Shown here: piece after piece, positions 33,709-42,497 of the stretch | Position numbering within the stretch: position 1 is the first letter of the stretch | How the letters are laid out: every line of letters starts with the position of its first letter | Source: Sphingomicrobium sediminis | Lineage (GTDB): Bacteria > Pseudomonadota > Alphaproteobacteria > Sphingomonadales > Sphingomonadaceae | Direction of reading: 5' to 3' | Assembly: GCF_023805295.1 (NCBI RefSeq) | Contig: NZ_JAMSHT010000001.1 | Span: forward strand, 1,426,001 to 1,490,000 | Length of the DNA stretch: 64,000 nucleotides | Position numbers and translations under genes: made by a program | The notes under the pieces: generated by a model | Told to the model about the DNA's origin: nothing | Databases searched by the model: none | Seen by the model: only the letters and a program-made list of their open reading frames with translations

Positions 33709-33751
33709 GGAAAGGCCGTCTCGCCCGCTTGCCGGGCGGGGCGGCCTTTCC
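33709..33751 (+). terminator. Long hairpin terminator after the DUF2059-like gene
   Basis: GGAAAGGCC (33709-33717) pairs with GGCCTTTCC (33743-33751), and the inner CGCCCG (33722-33727) pairs with CGGGCG (33733-33738). The stem is symmetrical with A/T ends, so it may act in both directions. It precedes the next start by 18 bases. Confidence 0.75.
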
Positions 33752-33769
33752 TAGTTAGGGCTGCATCCC

Positions 33770-34441
33770 ATGTGGCAATTATATCAATATCCGCTCTGTC
33801 CCCATTCGCGCACCGTCCGGTTGGTGATGGGCGAAAAGGGAATCGCGCATAATCTCGTGCGCGAGCACCCGTGGGAGCGGCGCGACGAATTTCTCGACCT
33901 CAATCCGGCGGGAGAGACCCCGGTCCTGGTCGAGGATCGCTCGGGCGACGTGCTGATCGGGACCCAGGCCATTTGCGAATATCTCGACGAGACCAACCCC
34001 AAGACGCCGATGCTCGAAGGGAGCGCCGCCGCCCGCGCCGAGGTGCGGCGCCTCGCCGACTGGTTCGGGCGCAAGATGTGGCAGGACGTGGTCGCCCCCC
34101 TGCTCGAGGAAAAGATGTTCAAGCGCATCATCAGCCGCGCCAGCCCCGACACGGTGCGCTTGCGCGAATCCATGCGCGCCGCCAACGGGCATCTCGACTA
34201 CATGGACTACTTGCTCGACCATCGCCGCTGGCTGGCGGGCAGCCGCCTGAGCCTGGCCGACTTCGCCGCCGCCGCACAGCTGAGCGTCGTCGACTATCTC
34301 GGCGCGCTCGACTGGCGCGGGCATGAAAATGCGAAGAATTGGTACGCGGTGATGAAGAGCCGCCCCGGCTTCAGGCCGTTACTAGGCGAGCGCATGGAGG
34401 GCGTCGCGCCGCCCGCGCATTACGACAAGGTCGATTTCTAG
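33770..34441 (+). CDS. Glutathione S-transferase family protein
   Basis: A 223-residue cytosolic GST. The thioredoxin-like N-terminal domain (1-78) starts MWQLYQYPLCPHSRTV with Cys10 at the active-site position and has NPAGETPVLVED with the cis-proline and GTQAICEYLDE for glutathione binding. The all-helical C-terminal domain (90-215) has the N-capping motif SRLSLADFAAAAQL. Substrate not predictable. It converges on ubiG with 126 bases between the stops. Confidence 0.9.
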   Translation: MWQLYQYPLCPHSRTVRLVMGEKGIAHNLVREHPWERRDEFLDLNPAGETPVLVEDRSGDVLIGTQAICEYLDETNPKTPMLEGSAAARAEVRRLADWFGRKMWQDVVAPLLEEKMFKRIISRASPDTVRLRESMRAANGHLDYMDYLLDHRRWLAGSRLSLADFAAAAQLSVVDYLGALDWRGHENAKNWYAVMKSRPGFRPLLGERMEGVAPPAHYDKVDF

Positions 34442-34455
34442 CAGGAGCCACCGAG

Positions 34456-34490
34456 CGCAATGCAAGCGGAGCGAAGCGAGCGGCATTGCG
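34456..34490. repeat. REP-like palindromic element
   Basis: CGCAATGC (34456-34463) and GCATTGCG (34483-34490) enclose AAGCGGAGCGAAGCGAGCG, itself a GCG-phased repeat. It lies between convergent GST and ubiG stops. Position, size and GAGCGAAGCGAG-type core fit an intergenic REP-like repeat, probably present elsewhere in the genome; only one copy is in this window. Confidence 0.5.
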
Positions 34491-34538
34491 TGAAAGATGG
34501 CGAATGCCGGCCAGCCTGCGCAAAGCGACAGGACTGAC

Positions 34539-34558
34539 GGGGCAGGCCGCCCTGCCCC
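34539..34558. terminator. GC-rich hairpin between convergent GST and ubiG
   Basis: GGGGCAGG (34539-34546) pairs perfectly with CCTGCCCC (34551-34558) over a 4-base loop, ten bases from the ubiG stop. It lacks a T run on either strand, so termination may be weak or Rho-assisted. Confidence 0.5.
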
Positions 34559-34567
34559 GGCACGACG

Positions 34568-35287
34568 CTAAACCCGCCGAGCCGCGATCAGATAATTGAG
34601 CCGCAGATCCTCGCTTAGGTGCAGTCCCTTGGTCGGCGAGAAGGCGATACCGCGCGTTTCAATGGGCTCCATGCCTTCGGCCGCCAGCATCTCTTCCAAT
34701 TGCTCGGGCGGAATGAACTGGTCGTAATCGTGCGTACCGCGCGGGATGCGACCGGTGCCTTCTGCCAGCGTGATCGTCAGCAGCTTCGACAAGGGCGTCT
34801 TGTTGGGCGTCGACAGGATAAGCAGGCCGTCATCGGCCAGCTTCGACACCACGACCTTCAGGAAATCGTGGGGGTCGGCGACATGTTCGATGACTTCCAA
34901 TGCGGTGACGAGGTCATATTGCGCCTCGACCGCCGCGACTTCGCCGGCGCGATAGTCGATGTCGAGACCCTGGGCACCCGCATGCGCCTTGGCCGCGTCA
35001 ATGAGTTCGGGGGCAGCATCGACCGCGGTCACCTTGGCGCCCATCCGCGCCAGCGGCTCGGCCAGCAGCCCGGCCCCGCATCCGATATCAAGCGCGCTTT
35101 TCCCGGCCAGCGGCTTCAGGTCGCATTCGTCCAACCCGAAATGGCGATCCAGCTGTTCGCGAATGAAGCCCAGCCGCACCGGATTGAGCTTGTGCAGCAT
35201 CGCGCTGGCGCCCTTGGGGTCCCACCAGTCGCCCGCAAGGCTCCCGAAATGCTGGGCCTCGGAGGCCAGGATGCTTGTCTTTGCCAT
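34568..35287 (-). CDS. ubiG: Ubiquinone biosynthesis O-methyltransferase
   Basis: A 239-residue class I methyltransferase that performs both O-methylations of ubiquinone synthesis. The SAM site is LDIGCGAGLLAEPLARMG (about 65-82) followed by TAVDAAPELI. The family blocks FGSLAGDWWDPKG (N-terminal) and NPVRLGFI are present, as are EVIEHVADP and the late GTHDYDQFI. Length fits (about 240). It is divergent from lysC, with 47 bases between the starts, an arrangement conserved in alphaproteobacteria. Confidence 0.95.
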   Translation of the reverse strand: MAKTSILASEAQHFGSLAGDWWDPKGASAMLHKLNPVRLGFIREQLDRHFGLDECDLKPLAGKSALDIGCGAGLLAEPLARMGAKVTAVDAAPELIDAAKAHAGAQGLDIDYRAGEVAAVEAQYDLVTALEVIEHVADPHDFLKVVVSKLADDGLLILSTPNKTPLSKLLTITLAEGTGRIPRGTHDYDQFIPPEQLEEMLAAEGMEPIETRGIAFSPTKGLHLSEDLRLNYLIAARRV

Positions 35288-35334
35288 GTCCCCTTCCTAC
35301 ACGCTCAACATCACTCACCCAAGGGAAACCGCAC

Positions 35335-36531
35335 TTGCCGCGCGTCGTCATGAAATTCGGAGGCACCTCGATGGCCGGCATCGAGCGCATCCGCCATGTC
35401 GCCTCGCTGGTCGCCAAACAGGCAGCGGAGAGCGAGACCTGCGTGGTGGTGAGCGCGATGGCGGGCGAGACCGACCGCCTCGTCCAATTCTGCAAGGAAG
35501 CCGCCGCCGAACACGACCCGCGCGAATATGACGTGGTGGTCGCGAGCGGCGAACAGGTGACGGCAGGCCTTCTCGCCATGACCCTCCAGAATTCGGGCCT
35601 CGACGCGCGCAGCTTCATGGGCTGGCAACTGGTCAAAGCCAGCGGCGTCCACGGCAATGCCCGCGTCGACGGCATCGACAGCAGCGAGCTGGACGACGCG
35701 CTGTCGAACGGCACGGTCAGCGTCATTCCGGGCTTCCAGGGCGCGACCCCCGACGGGCGCGTCGCCACCTTGGGCCGCGGCGGGTCGGACACCAGCGCGG
35801 TCGCCATTGCAGCAGGGCTCAAGGCCGATCGCTGCGATATCTATACCGATGTCGACGGTGTCTACACGACCGACCCGCGCATCGACCCCAATGCCAGCAA
35901 ACTGGACCGCATCGGGGCCGAGGAAATGCTCGAGCTTGCCGGCTCGGGCGCCAAGGTGCTGCAGGTACGCTCGGTCGGGCTTGCCATGCGCGAGGGCATG
36001 ACCCTCATGGTGCGCTCGGCCTTCGAGGATGTGCCGGGCAGCGAAATCATCTCCAACTGGGACGAGACTATGGAACGGACCGCCATTTCGGGCATCGCCG
36101 CGGATCGCAATGAAGCGCTGGTGAAACTCATCGCCGAGGACAGGCCAGGCCGCCTCGCCGCCGCGCTGCACGCGCTGGCCGACGAGGGGCTGACCGTCGA
36201 TATGGTCGCGCAGGCCTCCGACAGCCTGCATTTCACGGTTCCGCGTACGGCATTGGACCGCGCATTGAAGGCACTCGACAAGGCCAAGGACAAGATCGGC
36301 CACACGGCCATCAAAAGCGACAATGAAGTCGCCAAGATTTCCGTCGTCGGTGTCGGCGTCCGATCGGACCCGGCGCTCGCGGCCAAAGTGTATGACGTGC
36401 TCGCCGACCGGCAGGTGCCCTTGCTCGCGGCGACACTTTCAGAATTGAAGGCCAGCGCGCTGGTGCCCGAAAGCCATGTCGATGTGGCGGTCCGGGCATT
36501 GCATGCCGCGTTCGGCCTGGGGGGAGAATGA
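35335..36531 (+). CDS. lysC: Aspartate kinase
   Basis: A 398-residue enzyme that phosphorylates aspartate, the entry to lysine, threonine, methionine and diaminopimelate synthesis. The kinase domain begins VVMKFGGTSMAG and has TLGRGGSDTSAV and YTDVDGVYTTDPR. Two C-terminal ACT domains (about 260-398) provide feedback control. The start is likely TTG 35335, because AAGGGAAA lies six bases upstream; the ATG at 35350 would remove five residues of the usual N-terminus. The last codon overlaps the next gene (ATGA). Confidence 0.95.
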   Translation: MPRVVMKFGGTSMAGIERIRHVASLVAKQAAESETCVVVSAMAGETDRLVQFCKEAAAEHDPREYDVVVASGEQVTAGLLAMTLQNSGLDARSFMGWQLVKASGVHGNARVDGIDSSELDDALSNGTVSVIPGFQGATPDGRVATLGRGGSDTSAVAIAAGLKADRCDIYTDVDGVYTTDPRIDPNASKLDRIGAEEMLELAGSGAKVLQVRSVGLAMREGMTLMVRSAFEDVPGSEIISNWDETMERTAISGIAADRNEALVKLIAEDRPGRLAAALHALADEGLTVDMVAQASDSLHFTVPRTALDRALKALDKAKDKIGHTAIKSDNEVAKISVVGVGVRSDPALAAKVYDVLADRQVPLLAATLSELKASALVPESHVDVAVRALHAAFGLGGE

Positions 36532-37562
36532 ACATGGGTCGTGGACACGACAAACTGAAACGCCTGATGGCGCGCGGCACCGAATTTCTCGGCTGCGACT
36601 ATGCAATCCTCGGCGGCGCGATGAGCTGGATCTCGGAGCGCAATCTCGTCAGCGCCATTTCCAATGCCGGTGGCTTCGGCGTGATTGCCTGCGGCGCGAT
36701 GCCGCCTGAATTGCTCGACAAGGAAATCGCCGCCACCAAGGCGATGACCGACAAGCCATTCGGTGTGAACCTCATCACCATGCATCCCGATCTCGACGAC
36801 CTCATCGACATCTGCGCCAAGCATGACGTCAGCCATGTCGTGCTGGCGGGCGGCCTTCCGTCGGGCAAGGCAATCGACCGGATCAAGCAGCACGGCGCCA
36901 AGCTCATCGCCTTCGCGCCGGCGCTGGCGCTCGCCAAGAAATTGAAGCGGTCAGGCGTCGACGCACTGGTCGTCGAGGGCATGGAAGCCGGCGGCCATAT
37001 CGGCCCCGTCTCCACTAGCGTGCTCGCACAGGAAATCCTGCCCCATGTCGCCGAGGAAATGCCCGTCTTCGTCGCCGGCGGGATCGGGCGCGGTGAAGCC
37101 ATCGCCGCCTATCTCGAAATGGGCGCGGTCGGCGTGCAGCTCGGCACCCGCTTCGTCTGCGCGACCGAATGCATCGCGCACGAAAACTTCAAGAAGGCCT
37201 TCCTGCGCGGCAATGCCCGCGATGCGGTCCCCAGCGTCCAGATCGACCCGCGCCTGCCGGTCATTCCGGTCCGCGCGCTCAAGAATAAGGAAACCGAAGC
37301 CTTCGCCGCCAAGCAGCGCGAAGTCGCCGACCTTCTGGACAAGGGCGAACTGGAAATGGCCGAAGCCCAGCTTCAGATCGAACATTATTGGGCGGGCGCG
37401 CTGAAGCGCGCGGTGATCGACGGCGACGTGGAGTCGGGCTCGATCATGGCCGGCCAGTCGGTCGGGATGGTCAAGCGCGAGGAGCCGGTTGCCGACATCA
37501 TCGCCGAACTGGTCGAGGAAGCCGCCGCCGCGCTGACGATGCGCGCCGAGCAGCCCGCCTAG
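36528..37562 (+). CDS. Nitronate monooxygenase-like FMN oxidoreductase
   Basis: A 344-residue TIM-barrel flavoprotein of the nitronate monooxygenase/enoyl reductase FabK-like group. Visible are ILGGAMSWISERNLVSAISNAGGFGVI (substrate/FMN region), the catalytic-region EGMEAGGHIGP and the phosphate-binding VFVAGGIGRGEA, with VQLGTRFVCATEC. Family members oxidise alkyl nitronates or act as NAD(P)H-dependent flavin reductases; the substrate here is not decided. It starts inside the lysC stop (ATGA) and is presumably co-translated, an uncommon pairing. Its TAG stop is the CTAG shared with the opposite gene. Confidence 0.85.
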   Translation: MNMGRGHDKLKRLMARGTEFLGCDYAILGGAMSWISERNLVSAISNAGGFGVIACGAMPPELLDKEIAATKAMTDKPFGVNLITMHPDLDDLIDICAKHDVSHVVLAGGLPSGKAIDRIKQHGAKLIAFAPALALAKKLKRSGVDALVVEGMEAGGHIGPVSTSVLAQEILPHVAEEMPVFVAGGIGRGEAIAAYLEMGAVGVQLGTRFVCATECIAHENFKKAFLRGNARDAVPSVQIDPRLPVIPVRALKNKETEAFAAKQREVADLLDKGELEMAEAQLQIEHYWAGALKRAVIDGDVESGSIMAGQSVGMVKREEPVADIIAELVEEAAAALTMRAEQPA

Positions 37563-37999
37563 CCCTTCGCCTCCGGCATGGTCGGCATCGGCACCGCCTC
37601 GCCGCCCGTCTCCATGCCCTCGGCAAGCAGGCCGATCAGCGCGCGGGCATCGTGCCGGAATCCGGCAAAGTCGTCGATGATGGTGAGCCCGCTTTCATAG
37701 CGCTCGGCAAAACGCTCCACCTCGCTTGCCATCCGCCCCATCGCCTCGGCGCGTTCGCGCATCAGCATCGCGAGTCGCGCATGACCGGTTGCCAGCGCTG
37801 CATCGGGCAAGGGGCGCTGATGAGCGACATAATGGCGCCGCAGGAGCGTGATCAGCCGCGCCAGTGTCATGACCAGGAGGCTGTTGTCGCTCTCGGCGCG
37901 ATATTGGTCGATCGCGCATAGGAGGTCGGCGGAAAGGTCGCGAAGGTCGCCCCCCTGGCCGCCGCCTCCCGGCACATCGATACTCGAATAGGCGTTCAT
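37559..37999 (-). CDS. Conserved-looking helical protein, unknown
   Basis: A 146-residue protein starting at ATG 37999 with an excellent ribosome site (AAGGAGG on the coding strand). After a Gly-rich start (VPGGGGQGGD) it is mostly helical, with amphipathic stretches (LSADLLCAIDQYRAESDNSL, MLMRERAEAMGRMASEVERF). No signal peptide or membrane helix is evident. I do not recognise it. It faces ptsP divergently (140 bases between the starts) and meets the NMO-like gene at a shared CTAG. Confidence 0.6.
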   Translation of the reverse strand: MNAYSSIDVPGGGGQGGDLRDLSADLLCAIDQYRAESDNSLLVMTLARLITLLRRHYVAHQRPLPDAALATGHARLAMLMRERAEAMGRMASEVERFAERYESGLTIIDDFAGFRHDARALIGLLAEGMETGGEAVPMPTMPEAKG

Positions 38000-38138
38000 A
38001 CCGCCTCCTTCGTTACTACAACGAAACGGGATTCTTGTGGCAGGTCCGCTTGCCACCCCGCCAGCCTATTCCGGTCCATATCGGATTCAGCTGGCGATTT
38101 GCTTTGCAGCGCCCCGCCTTCCTGCTAGCTCCACTGGC

Positions 38139-40400
38139 ATGCCTGAAAGCGCTTCCGCCTCCGCCCGCGAGATCCTGACCGGCCTCCACGCCGTCATGGC
38201 CAGCCGTGGCAGCGCGCAGGCCAAGCTGGACCGTGTGGTCGACCTCATCGCCGAGGCGATGGCGAGTGAGGTTTGTTCGATCTACGTGCTCAAGGAAGGC
38301 GCGCTCGAGCTCTACGCCACGCACGGCCTCAACAAGGAAGCGGTACACCAGACGCGGCTCGACATGGGCGAAGGCCTGGTCGGCACGATTGCCGAGCAGA
38401 TGCTCATCCTCAACCTCGAGGAAGCGAGCAAGCATCCCCAATTCGCCTTCCGCCCCGAAACGGGCGAAGAGCATTTCCACAGTTTCGCCGGTGTCCCCAT
38501 CGTGCGCCATGACGTGCCGATCGGCGTCGTCACTGTGCAGCACGAAGACAGCCGCAAATATCTCGATGTCGAGATCGAGGCGCTGCAGACCGTGGCGATG
38601 GTACTCAGCGAATTGCTCGCCAATGCGGGCATTGCCGACGGCACCAAGGGGCGCGCGCGCAATACCGGGGAGCAGCAGCTGGCAGGCCTCAAACTGGTCA
38701 CCGGCATGGCCCGCGGCCGCGCCGTCTTCCACCAGCCCAAGGTGACCGTCGAACATACCGTCGCGGAGGACACCGAGGCGGAACGCGCCCGCGTCTACCA
38801 GGCATTCCGCCGGATGCGCGAACAGATCGACAATATGACCCGCGACGCCGAATTCGGCGTCCATGGCGAACATGAAGAGGTGCTCGAGACCTACAAGATG
38901 TTCGCCTATGACGAGGGCTGGAGCCGCCGCATCAACGAGGCGATCGACAGCGGCCTGACCGCCGAAGCGGCGATCGAACGCGTCCAGCAGCGCACCCGCA
39001 CCCGTATGCAGGAAATCGACGATCCGCTGCTCAAGGAGCGGATGCACGACCTCGAAGATCTTTCCAACCGCCTGCTCCGGATCGTCGCCGGCAAGTCGGG
39101 CACGGCGGCACAGCAGGGGCTGCAGGAAGATACCGTGCTCATCGCCCGCAACCTGGGGCCCGCCGACCTGCTCGATTATGACCGTCGCCGCTTGAAGGCC
39201 GTCGTGCTGCAGGAAGGCTCGCTCACCGCCCACGTTACCATCGTGGCGCGCGCGATGGGCGTGCCGATGGTCGGCAAGATCGAGGAAATCCGTCACATCG
39301 CCGCCGATGGCGACCAGATTCTCGTCGATGGCGACAGCGGAACGATCACCGTGCGCCCGTCCGACACGTCCCGCGACCGCTTCGACAAGGCGATGGCGAC
39401 CTCCAACGAGCGCCGCGCCGAATTTGCCGCGCAGCGCGACAAGCCTGCGGAGACCAAGGATGGCGCGCGGGTCGAACTGATGGTCAATGCCGGCCTTGCC
39501 GACGATGCAGACCAGCTGGAGAGCAGCGGCGCCGAAGGCATCGGCCTGTTCCGCACCGAATTCCAGTTCCTCGTCGCGGCCACGCTGCCGGGACGCGAGA
39601 GCCAGTACAAACTCTACAAGCAGGTGCTGCAACTGGCCGGCGACAAGCCGGTCGTGTTCCGCACGCTCGATATTGGCGGCGACAAGGCGCTGCCCTATCT
39701 CGACGAGAAGGACGAGGCGGAAAATCCGGCCATGGGCTGGCGCGCGCTGCGCCTCAGTCTCGACCGCCAAGCGCTGATGAAGGCGCAGGCCCGCGCCTTG
39801 CTCGAAGCCGCCGCAGGTCGCCACCTCAAGGTCATGTTCCCGATGGTCAGTGAGCCGTGGGAATATGAGGAGGCCCGCGCTTTGTTCGAGGACCAGGTCG
39901 CCTGGCTGCGCAAGCGCAAGCGCTTCCTGCCGACGGTCATCGAATATGGCGCGATGCTCGAAGTGCCGGCGCTGGCCGAGATGCTCGACCAATTGCTGCC
40001 GCGCTGCGACTTCATCTCGATCGGCACCAACGACCTTACGCAATTCCTCTTTGCCGCCGATCGCGGCGATCCGCGCCTTGCCGATCGCTATGATTGGCTG
40101 AGCCCAGCCATCCTGCGTTTCCTCAAGCGCGTCATCGATGCGTGCAACGCACACGAGACGCCATTGCGCATTTGCGGCGAAATGGGCGGGCGAACCTTGG
40201 AAGCGATGGCGCTGGTCGGCATGGGTCTTCGCAGATTCTCGATCACCCCGGCAGCGGTCGGGCCGATCAAGGCGATGATCCGGTCGCTCGATGCGAGCGA
40301 GATCGAGAGCCGCATGACCGAACTGCTCGCCGATCCGCCGCGTGACATGCGCCGGGTGCTGAAAGAATGGGCACAGGCGCACGAAATCGTCCTCGATTAG
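38139..40400 (+). CDS. ptsP: PTS-Ntr enzyme I (PEP-protein phosphotransferase)
   Basis: A 753-residue protein that takes phosphate from phosphoenolpyruvate and starts the nitrogen-related PTS relay (to NPr and EIIA-Ntr). Residues 15-165 form a GAF sensory domain (VCSIYVLKEGALELYATHGL). An EI N-terminal domain follows. The swivelling domain carries the phospho-histidine H365 in GSLTAHVTIVARA. The PEP-binding barrel contains GLFRTEFQFL, GGDKALPYLD and SIGTNDLTQF. Start ATG 38139 is preferred because the upstream frame enters the intergenic region. The ubiG-lysC-ptsP neighbourhood is common in alphaproteobacteria. No partner genes are adjacent. Confidence 0.94.
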   Translation: MPESASASAREILTGLHAVMASRGSAQAKLDRVVDLIAEAMASEVCSIYVLKEGALELYATHGLNKEAVHQTRLDMGEGLVGTIAEQMLILNLEEASKHPQFAFRPETGEEHFHSFAGVPIVRHDVPIGVVTVQHEDSRKYLDVEIEALQTVAMVLSELLANAGIADGTKGRARNTGEQQLAGLKLVTGMARGRAVFHQPKVTVEHTVAEDTEAERARVYQAFRRMREQIDNMTRDAEFGVHGEHEEVLETYKMFAYDEGWSRRINEAIDSGLTAEAAIERVQQRTRTRMQEIDDPLLKERMHDLEDLSNRLLRIVAGKSGTAAQQGLQEDTVLIARNLGPADLLDYDRRRLKAVVLQEGSLTAHVTIVARAMGVPMVGKIEEIRHIAADGDQILVDGDSGTITVRPSDTSRDRFDKAMATSNERRAEFAAQRDKPAETKDGARVELMVNAGLADDADQLESSGAEGIGLFRTEFQFLVAATLPGRESQYKLYKQVLQLAGDKPVVFRTLDIGGDKALPYLDEKDEAENPAMGWRALRLSLDRQALMKAQARALLEAAAGRHLKVMFPMVSEPWEYEEARALFEDQVAWLRKRKRFLPTVIEYGAMLEVPALAEMLDQLLPRCDFISIGTNDLTQFLFAADRGDPRLADRYDWLSPAILRFLKRVIDACNAHETPLRICGEMGGRTLEAMALVGMGLRRFSITPAAVGPIKAMIRSLDASEIESRMTELLADPPRDMRRVLKEWAQAHEIVLD

Positions 40401-40430
40401 GCTTTTTCGCGGCCCTGTGCGTTGCATCGG

Positions 40431-40464
40431 TTGACAAAGAAGTGGTCCGTGCCTTCTCTGGCAC
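40431..40464 (+). promoter_or_regulatory. Possible promoter with overlapping hairpin before the RodZ-like gene
   Basis: A consensus -35 TTGACA (40431-40436), 17 bases, then TTCTCT (40454-40459). The putative -10 is the loop of a hairpin GTGCC (40449-40453) / GGCAC (40460-40464), a layout that could let a repressor cover the -10. The -10 itself is poor. Confidence 0.35.
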
Positions 40465-40494
40465 GAGACGGGATTTTCGAGGCTGGGGACAGGC

Positions 40495-41535
40495 ATGGAC
40501 GAAGAAGAAACTGGCGCGGTTGACGAAAGCTATGTGCCGATCGGCGAACGGCTGAAGGCCGCGCGCAACGAAACCGGTCAATCGATCGAGGAAGTTGCCG
40601 CCGAAACCCGCATTCCGCAGCGCCATATTCGCAGCCTCGAGGCCGGCGACTGGGCAGCTTTGCCCGCCCCCACTTACACGATCGGTTTTTCCAAGACGCT
40701 GGCCGAACGCTACGGCCTCGATGTCAGTGCGACCGCCGCCGAGGTGCGCGAGGAAATGGGCGCCGCTGCACCGCCCATGGCCGAGGTTGGCGGCTATGAG
40801 ATTGCCGATCCCAAGCGCGGTATGCCCGGCTGGGTCATCATCGTTGCCATCGCCGCGATCATCCTTGCCGTCTTGCTGTTCAGCTGGATGAACGACCAGC
40901 GCCTCGTCGCCGAAGAGCGTGCCGAAGATGCGCTGGCACAGTCCGAAGCGGACGATGCTGCCAATACGCCGACCGATATCCCGCCTGCAGAAATGCCCGT
41001 CCTGCTGATCGCCGAGGACCAGGTCTGGCTACAGGTCACCGATGGCGGCACGACACTCTTTTCGGGTGAGCTTGCGCGCGGCGATACCTATCGCGTCCCC
41101 GACGATGCCGAAGCCCCGATGCTCGAGACCGCACGCCCCGAATGGCTTCGCATCCGCGTCGGCAGCAATGACATCCCGCAGCTAGCCGAGGATGGCGTGC
41201 GCGTGCGCAATGTCAGCCTGCTGGGCGAAGACCTGACGGCGCAGCCCGAAGCCGAGGCGGAGCCCGAGCCCGAAGCGCCGGCACGTACGGCAACGGCGCC
41301 GGCCCCGGCACCGCAGCGCACGGCCCCGCAGCCGACGCCGCAGCGCCAGTCGAGCCCGACCACGCAGGAGCTCAACCGCCAGGCCGCCGCCCGCGCCCAG
41401 GAGGCGCTTGAGGAAGCGCAGGATACGGCCGCTGAGGCCGCCGAGGACGAACCGCCCGCGCCGCCGCCGACCCCGCCTGCCGAGACCGACGATGGCGGCG
41501 AAGCGGCTGCCGAAGGCGATACTGCAACCGAATGA
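40495..41535 (+). CDS. RodZ-like HTH membrane protein
   Basis: A 346-residue protein. Residues 15-80 form a Cro/C1-type HTH of the HTH_25/RodZ kind (IGERLKAARNETGQSIEEVA, PQRHIRSLEAGDW, GFSKTLAERYGLD). One transmembrane helix lies at about 111-130, and a periplasmic DUF4115-type beta domain at about 160-245 (WLQVTDGGTTLFSGEL). A Pro/Ala/Gln-rich acidic tail runs to the end. RodZ links the membrane to MreB and cell shape. MreB is not in this window, and the low-complexity tail is unlike E. coli RodZ. ATG 40495 follows GGGGA. Confidence 0.82.
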   Translation: MDEEETGAVDESYVPIGERLKAARNETGQSIEEVAAETRIPQRHIRSLEAGDWAALPAPTYTIGFSKTLAERYGLDVSATAAEVREEMGAAAPPMAEVGGYEIADPKRGMPGWVIIVAIAAIILAVLLFSWMNDQRLVAEERAEDALAQSEADDAANTPTDIPPAEMPVLLIAEDQVWLQVTDGGTTLFSGELARGDTYRVPDDAEAPMLETARPEWLRIRVGSNDIPQLAEDGVRVRNVSLLGEDLTAQPEAEAEPEPEAPARTATAPAPAPQRTAPQPTPQRQSSPTTQELNRQAAARAQEALEEAQDTAAEAAEDEPPAPPPTPPAETDDGGEAAAEGDTATE

Positions 41536-41603
41536 TTCATCTCCCGCTCATCTGCCCTTGGAAAGGGTGACGGCGGAACGTAACACCTTGAGGAACCTTT
41601 GAA

Positions 41604-42497
41604 ATGACCCGTTTTCTTCTGGCCGTGCTCGCATTGTTCATGCTGGCCGACACGGCGGCCGCGCAAGAGTCCGACCGCGCCCGCGAGCGTGAAAATCGCG
41701 ACCGTATCGAGCGACTGGAACGCCAGGTTCGCCAGATGCAGGAGCGCGTCTATCCCGATGGTCGCCCGGCCAGCACGGCAGGCTATTATGACGAGCCCGT
41801 CGCCACGCGCCGCTCGGTCGACATCATGACCGGCCGCGTCGAAGCGCTCGAACGCCAGATGACCGAGCTTGTCCGCGCCTCCGAAGAGGCGACCTATCGC
41901 CTCGGCCAGATGGAAGCGGAAATCGCCCGTATGCGTGCTGAAATGCAGGCCGACCGCGCCGCCAATACGGTGCCGGAGCAGTCGACGCCAATGGCCGTCA
42001 ATGACGCCACCCCGCCTGCGCCCGAGCCGGTGGTCGAGGACACGCCTCCTGCGACCCAGCCGCCCGCGCAGGTCGATACGGTCGCTGCCAGCGATCCCAA
42101 TTTCGAAGCTGCCGGCGAAGAAGCCTATATTGCCGGCTATCGCCTGTGGAACGAGGGCCAGTTCGACGCCGCCATCACCGCCTTGTCGTCGATGGCCGCG
42201 ACCTATCCCGACCATCGCCGCGCCAGCTGGGCCCGCAACCTTCATGGCCGCGCCTTGCTCGACAAAGGCGATCCGACCGCTGCTGCGCGTGTCCTCTACG
42301 ACAATTACCAGACCGACCCGTTTGGCGAGCGGGCTGCCGACAGCCTCTATTTCCTCGGCCTTGCCCTCGTCGAACTGGGCGAGAATGAAAGCGCCTGCCA
42401 GGCCTATGGCGAGCTGATCGACTATTATGGCGACAGCATGCGCCAGTTCCTGCGCGACCGCCTGCCGAGCGCGATGGCATCGGCGCAATGCAGCTAG
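41604..42497 (+). CDS. cpoB: Cell division coordinator CpoB (YbgF-like)
   Basis: A 297-residue periplasmic protein: signal peptide 1-21 (ends TAAAQ), an N-terminal coiled coil (about 24-50 and 70-115) for trimerisation, a Pro-rich linker, and C-terminal TPR repeats (about 175-290: YIAGYRLWNEGQFDAAI, HGRALLDKGDPTAAARVLYDN, FLGLALVELGENESACQAY). CpoB couples the Tol-Pal system with peptidoglycan synthesis at division. Unusually, pal and tol genes are not directly upstream here; the downstream tilS-ftsH order is the typical one. AGGAA precedes the ATG. It overlaps tilS by ten bases. Confidence 0.87.
   Translation: MTRFLLAVLALFMLADTAAAQESDRARERENRDRIERLERQVRQMQERVYPDGRPASTAGYYDEPVATRRSVDIMTGRVEALERQMTELVRASEEATYRLGQMEAEIARMRAEMQADRAANTVPEQSTPMAVNDATPPAPEPVVEDTPPATQPPAQVDTVAASDPNFEAAGEEAYIAGYRLWNEGQFDAAITALSSMAATYPDHRRASWARNLHGRALLDKGDPTAAARVLYDNYQTDPFGERAADSLYFLGLALVELGENESACQAYGELIDYYGDSMRQFLRDRLPSAMASAQCS

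Noticed and set aside
34339..34599. 86-codon frame across the GST-ubiG gap
   Set aside because: Runs through the REP-like element and hairpin and overlaps both genes; no ribosome site.
38016..40496. 826-codon minus-strand frame opposite ptsP
   Set aside because: Shadow frame; ptsP has GAF, phospho-histidine and PEP-binding motifs on the plus strand.
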